A stretch of DNA of 64,000 nucleotides from Saprospiraceae bacterium (GTDB taxonomy: Bacteria; Bacteroidota; Bacteroidia; Chitinophagales; Saprospiraceae): positions 300,735-364,734 of the forward strand of contig JADJTQ010000010.1 in the NCBI GenBank assembly GCA_016711125.1, given 5' to 3'. The translations under genes and the position numbers were made by a program. Below the pieces are notes generated by a model. The model did not search any database. It worked only from the letters and a program-made list of their open reading frames with translations, and was not told the DNA's origin. Shown here one piece after another: positions 17,014 through 26,092 of this stretch; the first letter of the stretch is position 1, and each line of letters opens with the position of its first letter.

Positions 17014-17439
17014 ATGAGGATTAAAGATTTATGGCCGGGGATAAGCAATTGGAAATTTACCAGAGAAAGATTAATCAATCTGACAATCGGATTTTCAGCG
17101 GTATTGATTTATGAATTCCTGGCAAGACCAATTTATCGACCTTACATTTATGCAAACAACATCAATGACTTCCATTTAGCCGATACAATTGGCAACTCCC
17201 TGGGCACAATTGCGACGATTTTTGTTTTGATTGGTTTCATTGGTCAAGGAAGAATTCAACACCTATTCTTAATTAAAACCATAACAATAAGCGTGGCATT
17301 ATATGAAATTGCACATCCATTATTAGGTAAGCCAATTGACATTTGGGACATTGTGGCAACACTTTTGACCGGTGCACTATGTCTGATGTTGTATAAAATT
17401 ATTCATCCGTTGACGTTGGACAATAAAGCAATCGACTGA
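17014..17439 (+). CDS. Small multi-pass membrane protein, VanZ-like
   Basis: 141 residues with about four hydrophobic segments (residues about 23-40, 62-80, 85-102, 112-130). DTIGNSLGTIATIFVLIGFI and the ending DIWDIVATLLTGALCLMLYK recall the VanZ/teicoplanin-resistance-like fold, where D-x-x-D-I-x-A-T and GN-LG-T motifs are usual. Function is unknown for the short members. It stands alone between two repeat-bearing spacers. Confidence 0.5.
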   Translation: MRIKDLWPGISNWKFTRERLINLTIGFSAVLIYEFLARPIYRPYIYANNINDFHLADTIGNSLGTIATIFVLIGFIGQGRIQHLFLIKTITISVALYEIAHPLLGKPIDIWDIVATLLTGALCLMLYKIIHPLTLDNKAID

Positions 17440-18131
17440 CCATTGTATTGAAGCAGGGCTTACCATTCCGCCACATTGAAAAAATGACCCACCGATGCAT
17501 AGAAAAGGTCTCTCAGGTAAGTGACCTTAGTGCAAGGCATCTTCCAACAATTCTGTAGGAGACCATGCGCCCCTTCAAGATCTGAGAGCAAAATAATGTA
17601 AAGGTGATACCCAATGGACCTGCCCCTGCATTCACAGTCAGAGGACTCAGAGACCTGCTCAGTACATAGATTAATCCGCTACTTGGTAATGACATTGATC
17701 GTTCTTGACTTCATACGGAAAAATACCTATGCTGGACATACAATACCGGACCATGCCAGCGACTGCTATCAGCATTCTCCATCCGGTTAACCAGCCGCTA
17801 TCTTTCATGTTCTTTCATATATAAGTTAACATATACGTTTACAAATTCAATTTTAATGTAAACATATAAGGCTACAAATAATTGAATATGTCAACTTAAA
17901 TAGCTAGATGATCTCGCTCCGAACCCGAACCTGATTTTCGGTTCCCTCATTTCAAACAGACATTTATTCCGTTGTGATTCTGCTTAATGATCGGCAGAAA
18001 CATTTGCTCATCACGGTTCCTAAGGTAAAGGATGAAGTCCAAGGGAAAAGTCGGGCAGAGCCTTCTAGCGCATATACGCAGTGCCATGGGCCAGCCCAAC
18101 AAAAATTTTTGATTCATTTTTGAAATGTCCT
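17440..18131 (+). other. Long spacer carrying dispersed-repeat copy B
   Basis: About 690 bases with no gene. 17669-17740 is a degraded copy of the dispersed repeat (AGATTAATC-GCTACTTGGTAATGAC, ...TATGCTGGACAT). 17820-17885 has two near-copies of a TTTACA-type AT-rich word (AACATATACGTTTACA and AACATATAAGGCTACA). The rest is featureless. Confidence 0.5.
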
Positions 18132-19118
18132 TTAACGAGCCGCTGCGTTAATTGCATTTAGCAGTGATTTTCCACCGGTAGGAATGTCATAACCAAGTTC
18201 CCATATCATGATCCCCCCGGCTTCCTTTTTTGCCAGTTCCGTTTTATTCTTGATGGTCGGAATCCCATTATAATACATGATGTACCCATTGGGTAGGTGC
18301 CAATGGTCTACCCATTCGGCTCCCCCATACGTCGAGACAATATCTTTATATACCATCCAGGGAATAACGGGATCGTTTAATCCAGGACCAAATCCATGTC
18401 CATAGAAGGGCACACCAAGAATCAACTTCTCCTTTGATATATTTAGCGTGTTTCGATAATAATCCAAATCATCCATCGCATCCACATATGAAGAATGATG
18501 ACCAGGGCGATTAGGTGACCATGGGCCGGTATGATCGTAGGACATAATATTGATAAAATCAAATTGTGCCAGTGCTTTTTGCGTTACTGTATTACCGGGA
18601 CGACTGGGCAATGCTGAGGTGATCAACTTGTTGTGAGATCTTAATGCCTGTGCTAATTCGACTATAAAGATTGCGTAATTGGGATCCATGTCCGGCCCAA
18701 AAGCATATCCCGATTCAAGATCCACATCTATTCCATCCGCATCATACTGAAGGACCTTTGATACCAAATCTTTAATAAGCTTGGGTCTCTTGTCATTTTT
18801 CAATAGTGCATGGTACTGTGCTTGATATGAGCCTCCCCCAATGGAATAAAGGACCTTTACATTATGGTGATGCGCCGCTTTTATAAATGGAATCAAGGCA
18901 TCAAAATTCTGGTTAAAATTCCCCGAAACGTCAGGATTGACAAAGGCCAGATCAATATGGGTAAGCTTGTTAAAGGGAACTTCCAAAGTATCTGCTTTCG
19001 TTGCCGCATCAAAGGAATGGTATCCGACAATTTTAAAATCTGATGTAGGGTTCTGGGCATTTACTTTTAAAGAGATAAAACATATGCACAATAGAATTAG
19101 GAAGGATTTAACTCTCAT
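18132..19118 (-). CDS. Secreted GH18 chitinase-like protein, tandem copy 3
   Basis: 328 residues: signal peptide (residues 1-22, VNA-QNPTS), then the GH18 barrel with VLYSIGGGSYQAQYHALLK (SxGG motif) and DADGIDVDLESGYAFG, the DxxDxDxE catalytic motif with the Glu acid/base intact. FINIMSYDHTGPW (strand with MxYD) and LGVPFYGHGF are further family marks, and GGIMIWELGYDIP is the barrel end. It should hydrolyse beta-1,4-GlcNAc or a related glycan. One of three tandem, same-direction paralogues with similar spacers; downstream-most in transcription. Confidence 0.85.
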   Translation of the reverse strand: MRVKSFLILLCICFISLKVNAQNPTSDFKIVGYHSFDAATKADTLEVPFNKLTHIDLAFVNPDVSGNFNQNFDALIPFIKAAHHHNVKVLYSIGGGSYQAQYHALLKNDKRPKLIKDLVSKVLQYDADGIDVDLESGYAFGPDMDPNYAIFIVELAQALRSHNKLITSALPSRPGNTVTQKALAQFDFINIMSYDHTGPWSPNRPGHHSSYVDAMDDLDYYRNTLNISKEKLILGVPFYGHGFGPGLNDPVIPWMVYKDIVSTYGGAEWVDHWHLPNGYIMYYNGIPTIKNKTELAKKEAGGIMIWELGYDIPTGGKSLLNAINAAAR

Positions 19119-19210
19119 GATAATTTGTTATTTACGGTTTAAAAGATCACTACATTTTTTCATTAATAATATTTTTGATGTGGAGCCAAGGCGGATCTGA
19201 CGACTGCCTT

Positions 19211-20236
19211 TTAATGGGCTGCCTCATAAATCGCATTCAGCAATGATTTTTGACCGATAGGGGCATCATAAAGAAGCTCCCATATCATAATCCCCCCGGC
19301 TTCCTTTTTTGCCAGTTCCGTTTTATTCTTGATGGTCGGGATCCCATTGTAATACATGATGTAACCATTGGGGAGGTGCCAGTGGTCTACCCATTCGGCT
19401 CCTGGATACGTAGAAACGATATCACTATAATTCATATAGCCAATAATGGGATCGTTCAATCCGGGACCAAAACCCCGCCCGTAGAAGGGCACCCCAAGAA
19501 TCAGTTTTTCCTTCGGCATATTTAGCGTATTTCGATAATAATCCAGATCATCCATCGCATCTACATACGAAGAATGGTTGCCCGGACGATCAGGTCTTCT
19601 CAGGTCGTGATTGTCGTAGGACATAATATTGATAAAATCAAACTGGGACAGTACTTCGTGTGATATCTCTTTGGCGAGACGGCTGGGTAGTGCCGACGTG
19701 ATCAGCTTGTCGTGGGATCTTAAAGCCCGTGCCAATTCCATTATAAAAGGTCCATAATTGGGGTCTGGGACAGAATAAGAAGGATCTACGCTGGGAAAAG
19801 AAAGTGATGTCGCCATACCCAGGGGCCCAAGAGTATATCCCCATTCCAGATCCACATCTATTCCATCTGCATCATATTGAAGGACCTTTGAGACCAATTC
19901 CTTAATTAGGCCTTGTCGCTTATCTTCTTTCAAAAGTGCATGAAATCCTCCTCCTGTAATGGAATACAAGACCTTTACATTTTGGCGATGCGCTGCTTTT
20001 ATAAATGGAATCAAGGCATTGAAGTTCTGGTTAAAATTCCCTGAAACGTCCGGATTGACAAAGGCCAGATTGATATGGGTAAGTTTCTCAAATGGAACCT
20101 CTGAAGTGTCTGCTTTCATTGCTCCGTTTGTTGGATAATATCCGACAATTTTAAAATCTGATGAAGGGTTCTGGGCACTCATCCTTAACGAGATAAAACA
20201 CACTGACAAAAGGATGAAGAAAAACTTGGATCTCAT
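19211..20236 (-). CDS. Secreted GH18 chitinase-like protein, tandem copy 2
   Basis: 341 residues, closely similar to its neighbours on both sides; signal peptide (MSA-QNPSS), SITGGGFHALLKEDKR, DADGIDVDLEWGYTLG with the catalytic Glu, NIMSYDNHDLRRPDRP and GVPFYGRGFGPGLNDP. Compared with the 328-residue copy it carries an extra loop after the catalytic motif (LGMATSLSFPSVDPSYSVPD), which may reshape the substrate cleft. The 92-97-bp spacers between the copies are themselves alike, so the array arose by tandem duplication including flanks. Confidence 0.85.
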   Translation of the reverse strand: MRSKFFFILLSVCFISLRMSAQNPSSDFKIVGYYPTNGAMKADTSEVPFEKLTHINLAFVNPDVSGNFNQNFNALIPFIKAAHRQNVKVLYSITGGGFHALLKEDKRQGLIKELVSKVLQYDADGIDVDLEWGYTLGPLGMATSLSFPSVDPSYSVPDPNYGPFIMELARALRSHDKLITSALPSRLAKEISHEVLSQFDFINIMSYDNHDLRRPDRPGNHSSYVDAMDDLDYYRNTLNMPKEKLILGVPFYGRGFGPGLNDPIIGYMNYSDIVSTYPGAEWVDHWHLPNGYIMYYNGIPTIKNKTELAKKEAGGIMIWELLYDAPIGQKSLLNAIYEAAH

Positions 20237-20333
20237 GAAAATTTGTTGTTTAGGGTTTATTAAAAGAAGAATTATTTTTTTTCATTTCATAATATTTGTA
20301 CCCGAATGCAAGTGCGGTTCTGGTGGCTGCCTT

Positions 20334-21374
20334 TTAATGGGCCGCTTCATAGATTGCATTCAACAATGATTTTTTACCCATCGGCATATCAGCAAGAATT
20401 TGCCAAATCATAATACCTCCGGCTTCCTTTTTTGCCAGTTCTGTTTTATTCTTGATGGTCGGGATCCCATTGTAATACATGATGTAACCATTGGGTAGGT
20501 GCCAGTGGTCTACCCATTCGGCCCCCGCATACGTGGAAACAATATCGATATAGTTCATGTAGGCAATAACAGGATCGTTCAATCCGGGGCCAAATCCGCG
20601 TCCGTAGAAGGGCACGCCAAGAATCAGCTTCTCCTTTGGTACCATTAGCGTATTCTGATAATAATCCAGATCGTCAATCGCATCAGGGTAGGGAGCATGG
20701 TGGCCGGGGCGATCAGGTCTACTTTGTCCGGTATGGTCGTATGACATAATATTGATAAAATCAAATTGGGACAGTACTTCTTGGGTTACGACATCAGCAG
20801 GACGGCTGGGCAATGCAACGGTAATCAATTTATGGTGTGACCTTAAAGTTTGTGCCAATTCGATTATAAAGACTTTATAATTGGGGTCTGTGCCTGGTAT
20901 AGCTGGGTTCTCCCTGGGAAAAGAACGGGATACAGCCATACTATTTGGTCCAAAGACATAACCTAATTCCAAATCAACATCTACTCCATCCACATCATAC
21001 TGGAGGACTTTTGACACCAAATTTTTAATAAGTCCTTGTCTTTTCTCCGTTTCTTTCAAAAGGTCATGGTATTCCTTTGGACTAGCTCCTCCCCCAATGG
21101 AGTACAGGATCTTTACATTATGGTGATGTGCCGCCGTGATAAATGGGACCAAGGCGTCAAAGTTCTGGTTAAAATTCCCTAAAACGTCCGGATTGACAAA
21201 GGCCAGGTCTATATGGGTAAGCTTATCGAACGGAACTTGTGCAGTATCTGCTTTCATTGCTGCATTAAAGGAATAATATCCGACGATTTTGAAATCCGAT
21301 GAAGAGTTCTGGGCATTTGCCTTTAAAGAGATAAAGAATAGGGGCAAAAAGATAAGGAGGGACTTGGATCTCAT
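20334..21374 (-). CDS. Secreted GH18 chitinase-like protein, tandem copy 1
   Basis: 346 residues; signal peptide (KANA-QNSSS), SIGGGASPKEYHDLLKETEK, DVDGVDVDLELGYVFG with intact catalytic Glu, NIMSYDHTGQSRPDRP and LGVPFYGRGF. It has the same loop insertion as copy 2 (NSMAVSRSFPRENPAIPGTD). It is first of the three in transcription order and 101 bases downstream of the DUF4838 gene, so the four genes probably form one glycan-processing operon. Confidence 0.85.
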   Translation of the reverse strand: MRSKSLLIFLPLFFISLKANAQNSSSDFKIVGYYSFNAAMKADTAQVPFDKLTHIDLAFVNPDVLGNFNQNFDALVPFITAAHHHNVKILYSIGGGASPKEYHDLLKETEKRQGLIKNLVSKVLQYDVDGVDVDLELGYVFGPNSMAVSRSFPRENPAIPGTDPNYKVFIIELAQTLRSHHKLITVALPSRPADVVTQEVLSQFDFINIMSYDHTGQSRPDRPGHHAPYPDAIDDLDYYQNTLMVPKEKLILGVPFYGRGFGPGLNDPVIAYMNYIDIVSTYAGAEWVDHWHLPNGYIMYYNGIPTIKNKTELAKKEAGGIMIWQILADMPMGKKSLLNAIYEAAH

Positions 21375-21475
21375 GATTAATTGCTTATTTAGGGTGTTTA
21401 GGATTTTAAAAGAAGATTGCTTTTTTCGTTAAATAGTATTTATACCACTTCTCTTTCTAAAACACCGTCCCAAGA

Positions 21476-23824
21476 CTACCTCACTACGATTTCATCCGAA
21501 TAAATGACAGCAGGTTTTCCAGCATTTATATGCCAGGAAGGCATCCGTAAAAGACTCTCAGCGTGCACTTTTATATAACGGGTCTTCATATCATCAATAG
21601 CTGTTGAGAAAGATTGAAATGGAATTTTTACAATATCTGGGTTTTCAGCGGGATTGGGGTTATGGGGATTGATGATCTTAATCATCTCACTATATTTTTT
21701 GCCATCTACCGAAGTCGCATAAGTAACGTATTTCGGCAGTATCAACCGGTTCCAATCGGCTTGCGCCTGTACATTAAGAAAGTCCATCTCAATAGAGTTA
21801 ATGGGCATCACTTCACCCAGATCGAGGACAAAGTCCATGTGGGTCCCTTCGTAAGCTACCCAGTTAGCATCTTGATCGGGGAACCTCCATGATTCGAACG
21901 ACCCAAAAACACCATCGGTCAAGCGCTCTACATTTGCCGATCCTTTACTGGGAGTGGTGATCGGAATTATTTTTCTATTAAACGATATCGCCTTGTCCAT
22001 TTCATCCATCTTGGCATAGATTCTCTTGAAATTCTCCATATAATCGTCAACAGTTATTGCTCGCTCCCTTACCCTGACGATTCCTGCTTCCTTGGCGCGT
22101 TCCACAAACTGGTTTACCAGTGTTTTCATTTCCGGCTTTGGGATCACCAACCCGTTGCTACTATGTTTATAAAAACTAATGGGCATATCGATTTCGACCT
22201 GACCCGCAATTTCAATCTCCGCGAACATAAGGGGCAATCTGGCTTCCTGGACGCGCTTGAGCAAAAGGGGGTCCTTCTCCACAGTGCTTTCGGCACTATC
22301 GAACAATCGTTTATATTCTTTCATCATGTCCGCCGATAAGTAACTATCCATCGCGTCCCTCGGGTCTCCAAAAATCTCCAATTTGAAATTGCTCTTTTGC
22401 AACGATTGCTGCATAGTGTCGATGTATTGTCCCATCAATGGTCCGGCAGCACCGTAATAACCATTTAAGAAATCATTGATAATCGCATTGGGGTCCGCAT
22501 TCGGGTTCCACATCAGTTTACAAATAAGATAGGCCCTTAAGTGTCCAAACTCACCTTTTTGGCTCGTTGCCTGCATAAACAGAGACCTGACATTATTTTT
22601 TGTGTAAAATTCGAGATTGGGCCCAATGGTATGAAGGTTGGGAAATGGACTGACCGGGCTGGCAAATTGGATATTATAGTCCCAGATCAGGATGTCCTCA
22701 CTAATCTCTCCCCAATCTTGCAAATCACTCGTAAAAGCCGGATCGGTATCGAAAACGGGCTTCTCGCGGGTACTTTCAATATTGCAGAGCATGATGTTGA
22801 CATTGGGTTCGATCGCTATATTGCTTGGCGCGGACCGGGTATACCAATAAGCCAAAGTAGAAATAACCTTATCAGGGAATTCCCTGGCCACTTTGTTCAC
22901 GAACCATATTATGGAACCGCTGGGCACGCCCCCATATTTTTCGTTCAACTTTGTACAGGGTCCGCATTGACAATACTTGTCATTGTCGTTCTGGCTTACC
23001 GACCAATATACGGCTTTCGGATCTTTAGCAATTCTATTTTTAAGTTCGGCAACAAGCGTATCAAAGACCTCCACGTTTGACAGGCACAGCTGAGTAACAG
23101 GATTCCGTTTGCCATTTATCAGGGAAAAATATTCCGGATGTGTTTTGCCATATTCTTTAGGGGGTACCAAAACTTCAAAAGTATGAACAAATAAACCCCA
23201 GGTATCCCTCGAAGAAAGTTTTTGCCAACTGGAATAATCCGGATTACTCGCATCGTAATAAGACGTTGTCCGGTATTTTATATACGGTACTACTACATCG
23301 TTTTTGGGAAGGGCAATCACATTCCCTTGTGGAATTTGCACATCGTCGTCAGCAGTATATTTTCTGAAACCTATAGATTCGAGCAAACTATAAACTCCAT
23401 AAAGGGCCGCATTCTCAGAGCCCCCTGCGATAACAAAATTGGTGTCAAAGCGCTTAAATGTGTACCCATCATTCTTTAACTTGTCGAAATCAATATCCAT
23501 TGCCTTTGCGTAATCGGTATTCCCAACATATATGGCGTTCTGGCCTTGGTACTCACTTTCCTCAACTATAGGAAGAGCAATCTTCGACATCTTTGACAAA
23601 TAGTGTTGGAGTTGCTTTCCTGCTTCCATTTCCGCGGGAGCAGCATCAATAGGAAGCACAATGGTATAATCCGTCCTGCCGTCAATATTCAATTTGTCCT
23701 CTGACATCAAATCTCCTAAACAGGCATAGTTGGGTAGGGTAGCAATACCTCCCAACATGATACCCGAAGTTTTTAAAAAATTTGATCTTGATATTCCATT
23801 CCTTTCTTTACTATTCACAACCAT
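21476..23824 (-). CDS. DUF4838 / GH67-N-like secreted carbohydrate-active protein
   Basis: 782 residues. The N-terminus ISRSNFLKTSGIMLGGIATL, with a Cys in NYACLGDLM, looks like an export signal of the oxidoreductase/lipoprotein type. Residues about 50-180 resemble the alpha-glucuronidase N-terminal domain (AEMEAGKQLQHYLSKMSKIA, NAIYVGNTDYAKAM). Residues about 195-480 are DUF4838 (HTFEVLVPPKEYGKTHPEYF, VYWSVSQNDNDKYCQCGPCT, STLAYWYTRSAPSNIAIEPN). The C-terminus (about 640-782) is a discoidin-like carbohydrate-binding domain (LTDGVFGSFESWRFPDQDAN, VDGKKYSEM). Probably a glycosidase on acidic or amino-sugar glycans; upstream of the GH18 genes. Confidence 0.75.
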   Translation of the reverse strand: MVVNSKERNGISRSNFLKTSGIMLGGIATLPNYACLGDLMSEDKLNIDGRTDYTIVLPIDAAPAEMEAGKQLQHYLSKMSKIALPIVEESEYQGQNAIYVGNTDYAKAMDIDFDKLKNDGYTFKRFDTNFVIAGGSENAALYGVYSLLESIGFRKYTADDDVQIPQGNVIALPKNDVVVPYIKYRTTSYYDASNPDYSSWQKLSSRDTWGLFVHTFEVLVPPKEYGKTHPEYFSLINGKRNPVTQLCLSNVEVFDTLVAELKNRIAKDPKAVYWSVSQNDNDKYCQCGPCTKLNEKYGGVPSGSIIWFVNKVAREFPDKVISTLAYWYTRSAPSNIAIEPNVNIMLCNIESTREKPVFDTDPAFTSDLQDWGEISEDILIWDYNIQFASPVSPFPNLHTIGPNLEFYTKNNVRSLFMQATSQKGEFGHLRAYLICKLMWNPNADPNAIINDFLNGYYGAAGPLMGQYIDTMQQSLQKSNFKLEIFGDPRDAMDSYLSADMMKEYKRLFDSAESTVEKDPLLLKRVQEARLPLMFAEIEIAGQVEIDMPISFYKHSSNGLVIPKPEMKTLVNQFVERAKEAGIVRVRERAITVDDYMENFKRIYAKMDEMDKAISFNRKIIPITTPSKGSANVERLTDGVFGSFESWRFPDQDANWVAYEGTHMDFVLDLGEVMPINSIEMDFLNVQAQADWNRLILPKYVTYATSVDGKKYSEMIKIINPHNPNPAENPDIVKIPFQSFSTAIDDMKTRYIKVHAESLLRMPSWHINAGKPAVIYSDEIVVR

Positions 23825-24388
23825 GGTTCTTAATATCTATTCGAATAATCATTGAAACAGCTGATACCATATTACTATCAATTCCAGCCAGAAATTCTAA
23901 GTTATCCAAATCAATTTTTATAGAGGTAAAAAAAAAATTCGGATAACTATCATTGGTATTTATTATCACTTAAAAATAGGCATATTCTATCATTCTCGTC
24001 AAACTAAAATTAACTAGGTTCCTGGGGTAGATATTGGTTAATTCCTATTCTTCATGGCTACTAAAAGTAGACTGACAGCCTGAAGAGGAAGAAGTCAGTG
24101 GTCCTTGTGTCATGATTGCTGAAAACATAGTCTTAAGCATGTTGTCATAAAATTATCCTCTTGCACCTCTCTCTGGCCCTGCCTTTATCCTTACCAATGC
24201 AATAACCGGTTTCGTCCAATCACGCCTATATTCTCTTTTTTCAAGAAGGATGTCGGACAGGATCGATCGCAATACAATCACAAAGTTAATTTGCCTATTG
24301 TTCCTATGTGGATCCAACGCTGATCAGTACCTTAGTGCAGACTTCTGGATTGACTACAGATACAACCCTTCATAGGTCTTAACTATGT
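23825..24388 (+). other. Intergenic, no gene recognised
   Basis: About 560 bases between divergent genes (DUF4838 reverse, DUF1801 forward). It is AT-rich near 23900-24000 and must hold both promoters, but no clear TAnnTTTG box in a convincing position was found. Confidence 0.4.
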
Positions 24389-24805
24389 ATGACCGCTTCA
24401 AAAAAGATAAATGTGAAAGAAGAAATCCGGGCATATAATAACAGGCAATCAATGGTTGACAAAGAAATCTGCGACCTGCTTGCAACCACAATAAACAGTG
24501 CGCTCATGGAAGCAGAAAACAAAATTTGGCACGCCCACCCTGTCTGGTTTTTAGCTGCTAATCCAATTGTCGGATATAGTAAACAAAAGGACTGTGTCCG
24601 ACTGATGTTTTGGAGCGGTTCAGACTTTGGCGAAGATAAACTCAAAGTCGGCACAGGTAAATTTAAAGATGCATCAATTCGTTTCACTTCAAAAGACCAG
24701 GTTGACTTGAGCGATATCATAAGATGGTTAAAGAAATCAAGAGAAATACAATGGGACTATAAAAACATAGTGAAAAGAAAAGGACAATTAGAGAGATTAA
24801 AATAG
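24389..24805 (+). CDS. DUF1801 family protein
   Basis: 138 residues with the DUF1801 layout: ICDLLATTINSALMEAENKI, then WHAHPVWFLAANPIVGYSKQ (WHGHPVWFxxGNPIVGY is the family hallmark), KDCVRLMFWSGSDFGEDKL and SDIIRWLKKSREIQWDYKNI. These YdhG-like proteins are small cytoplasmic alpha/beta proteins; some are proposed iron-binding chaperones, most have no known role. Single gene with no obvious operon partner. Confidence 0.8.
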   Translation: MTASKKINVKEEIRAYNNRQSMVDKEICDLLATTINSALMEAENKIWHAHPVWFLAANPIVGYSKQKDCVRLMFWSGSDFGEDKLKVGTGKFKDASIRFTSKDQVDLSDIIRWLKKSREIQWDYKNIVKRKGQLERLK

Positions 24806-24906
24806 TACGAAGACAATGTCCAAGCCCAAATGCAAACCCAATACTCACTAATTTCCGGCTATCGGATAGCAGAAAATGAAAATCCTTTAACAAAACAGTA
24901 AGGTCG

Positions 24907-25890
24907 ATGAAAAAAATATTACTGACGGTCTTTGTTCTCCTTGTAGTATTTAGCGGACTGGTTTATTGGAAGAACCATACGCTTCAAATGGGAATTGCCA
25001 AAGCCAATTCCGAGTTTATAAACTATATTCCTCCTAAAATTTCCGATTGGGGAGCGGTCGAAACAGTATCTCTTACCCCACTGATTGACTGGCACGCTGA
25101 AACAACTGATTTCAAGACAGAGGCAGGTGTCAGCTATCTTATCAAAACCGGCAATCATACCATCCTTTTTGACCTTGGTTACAATGCGGCAGAAGCAGAT
25201 CCATCACCGCTGATGGATAATATGAAAAAACTGGGGGTGACAATGGAAGATATTGACATGATTTTTATTTCGCATAATCACTTTGACCATGTGGGAGGTA
25301 AAAAATGGATGAAAGCAAACACGTTTTCTCCCGGAAACACGCAAATAGATTTGGGTAAGAAACGAATTTTCACACCAATCGACATGACCTACCCGGGTCA
25401 AAAACCCATGAATATTCAAATGCCGCAATTACTTGATTCCGGTGTTGCCACTATAGGTGCCATTTCAGCTGAACTTATTATTGGAAAGATTGACGAACAG
25501 GCTTTAGCGATTAACATCAAGGACAAGGGCATTCTGCTTGTTGTAGGTTGCAGTCATCAAACCATTCCAAAAATTATCAAGCGAACAAGAGATGTTTTTT
25601 CCGAACCCATTTATGCCATTGTAGGCGGACTTCATTTCCCTATTCCCGAAGGTAGGTTAAAAATGATGGGCGGGCTTATTGATGCCCAACGGATCGGCTC
25701 TGGCAATGGACCATTTGACCAACTGATCCAAAAGGATGTGGATGCCAATATTAAAATGCTTAAAGACCTAAATATTCAAGTGATCGGTGTTGGCGGACAC
25801 GACAGTAGTGACGAAGTAATTGAGCAGTTTAAGCATGAATTTGGCAACTCCTACCGGTATGTCAAGGTTGGAAAAAGAATTGATTTTTAA
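24907..25890 (+). CDS. MBL-fold metal-dependent hydrolase, exported or membrane-anchored
   Basis: 327 residues. An N-terminal hydrophobic helix (ILLTVFVLLVVFSGLVYW) serves as signal or anchor. FISHNHFDHVGG is the HxHxDH metal motif; GCSHQTIPKII supplies the next His, GGLHFPIPEGRLKM another, and the C-terminal VGGHDSSDE the last. This matches the RNase Z/7,8-dihydropterin-6-methyl-4-(beta-D-ribofuranosyl)-aminobenzene-5'-phosphate synthase-like subgroup. Probably binds two zinc or iron ions; substrate unknown. Confidence 0.8.
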   Translation: MKKILLTVFVLLVVFSGLVYWKNHTLQMGIAKANSEFINYIPPKISDWGAVETVSLTPLIDWHAETTDFKTEAGVSYLIKTGNHTILFDLGYNAAEADPSPLMDNMKKLGVTMEDIDMIFISHNHFDHVGGKKWMKANTFSPGNTQIDLGKKRIFTPIDMTYPGQKPMNIQMPQLLDSGVATIGAISAELIIGKIDEQALAINIKDKGILLVVGCSHQTIPKIIKRTRDVFSEPIYAIVGGLHFPIPEGRLKMMGGLIDAQRIGSGNGPFDQLIQKDVDANIKMLKDLNIQVIGVGGHDSSDEVIEQFKHEFGNSYRYVKVGKRIDF

Positions 25891-26092
25891 TATGTGAAGA
25901 AAAGCAAGATGAAACCACTAAGACGCAATACAAGAACTGGCTACGAGACTTAAAAGGATTCCGATTAGTAATCATAGATGAAGTTATCCGTAGGTCTCCA
26001 GCTGACCTTGGTGAAACGAAACGCTATTGACTTTTCAATGAAGAATTGTAATTTAAGCCACTCCAAAGTTTTACACGGCAAAAGCAACATTG

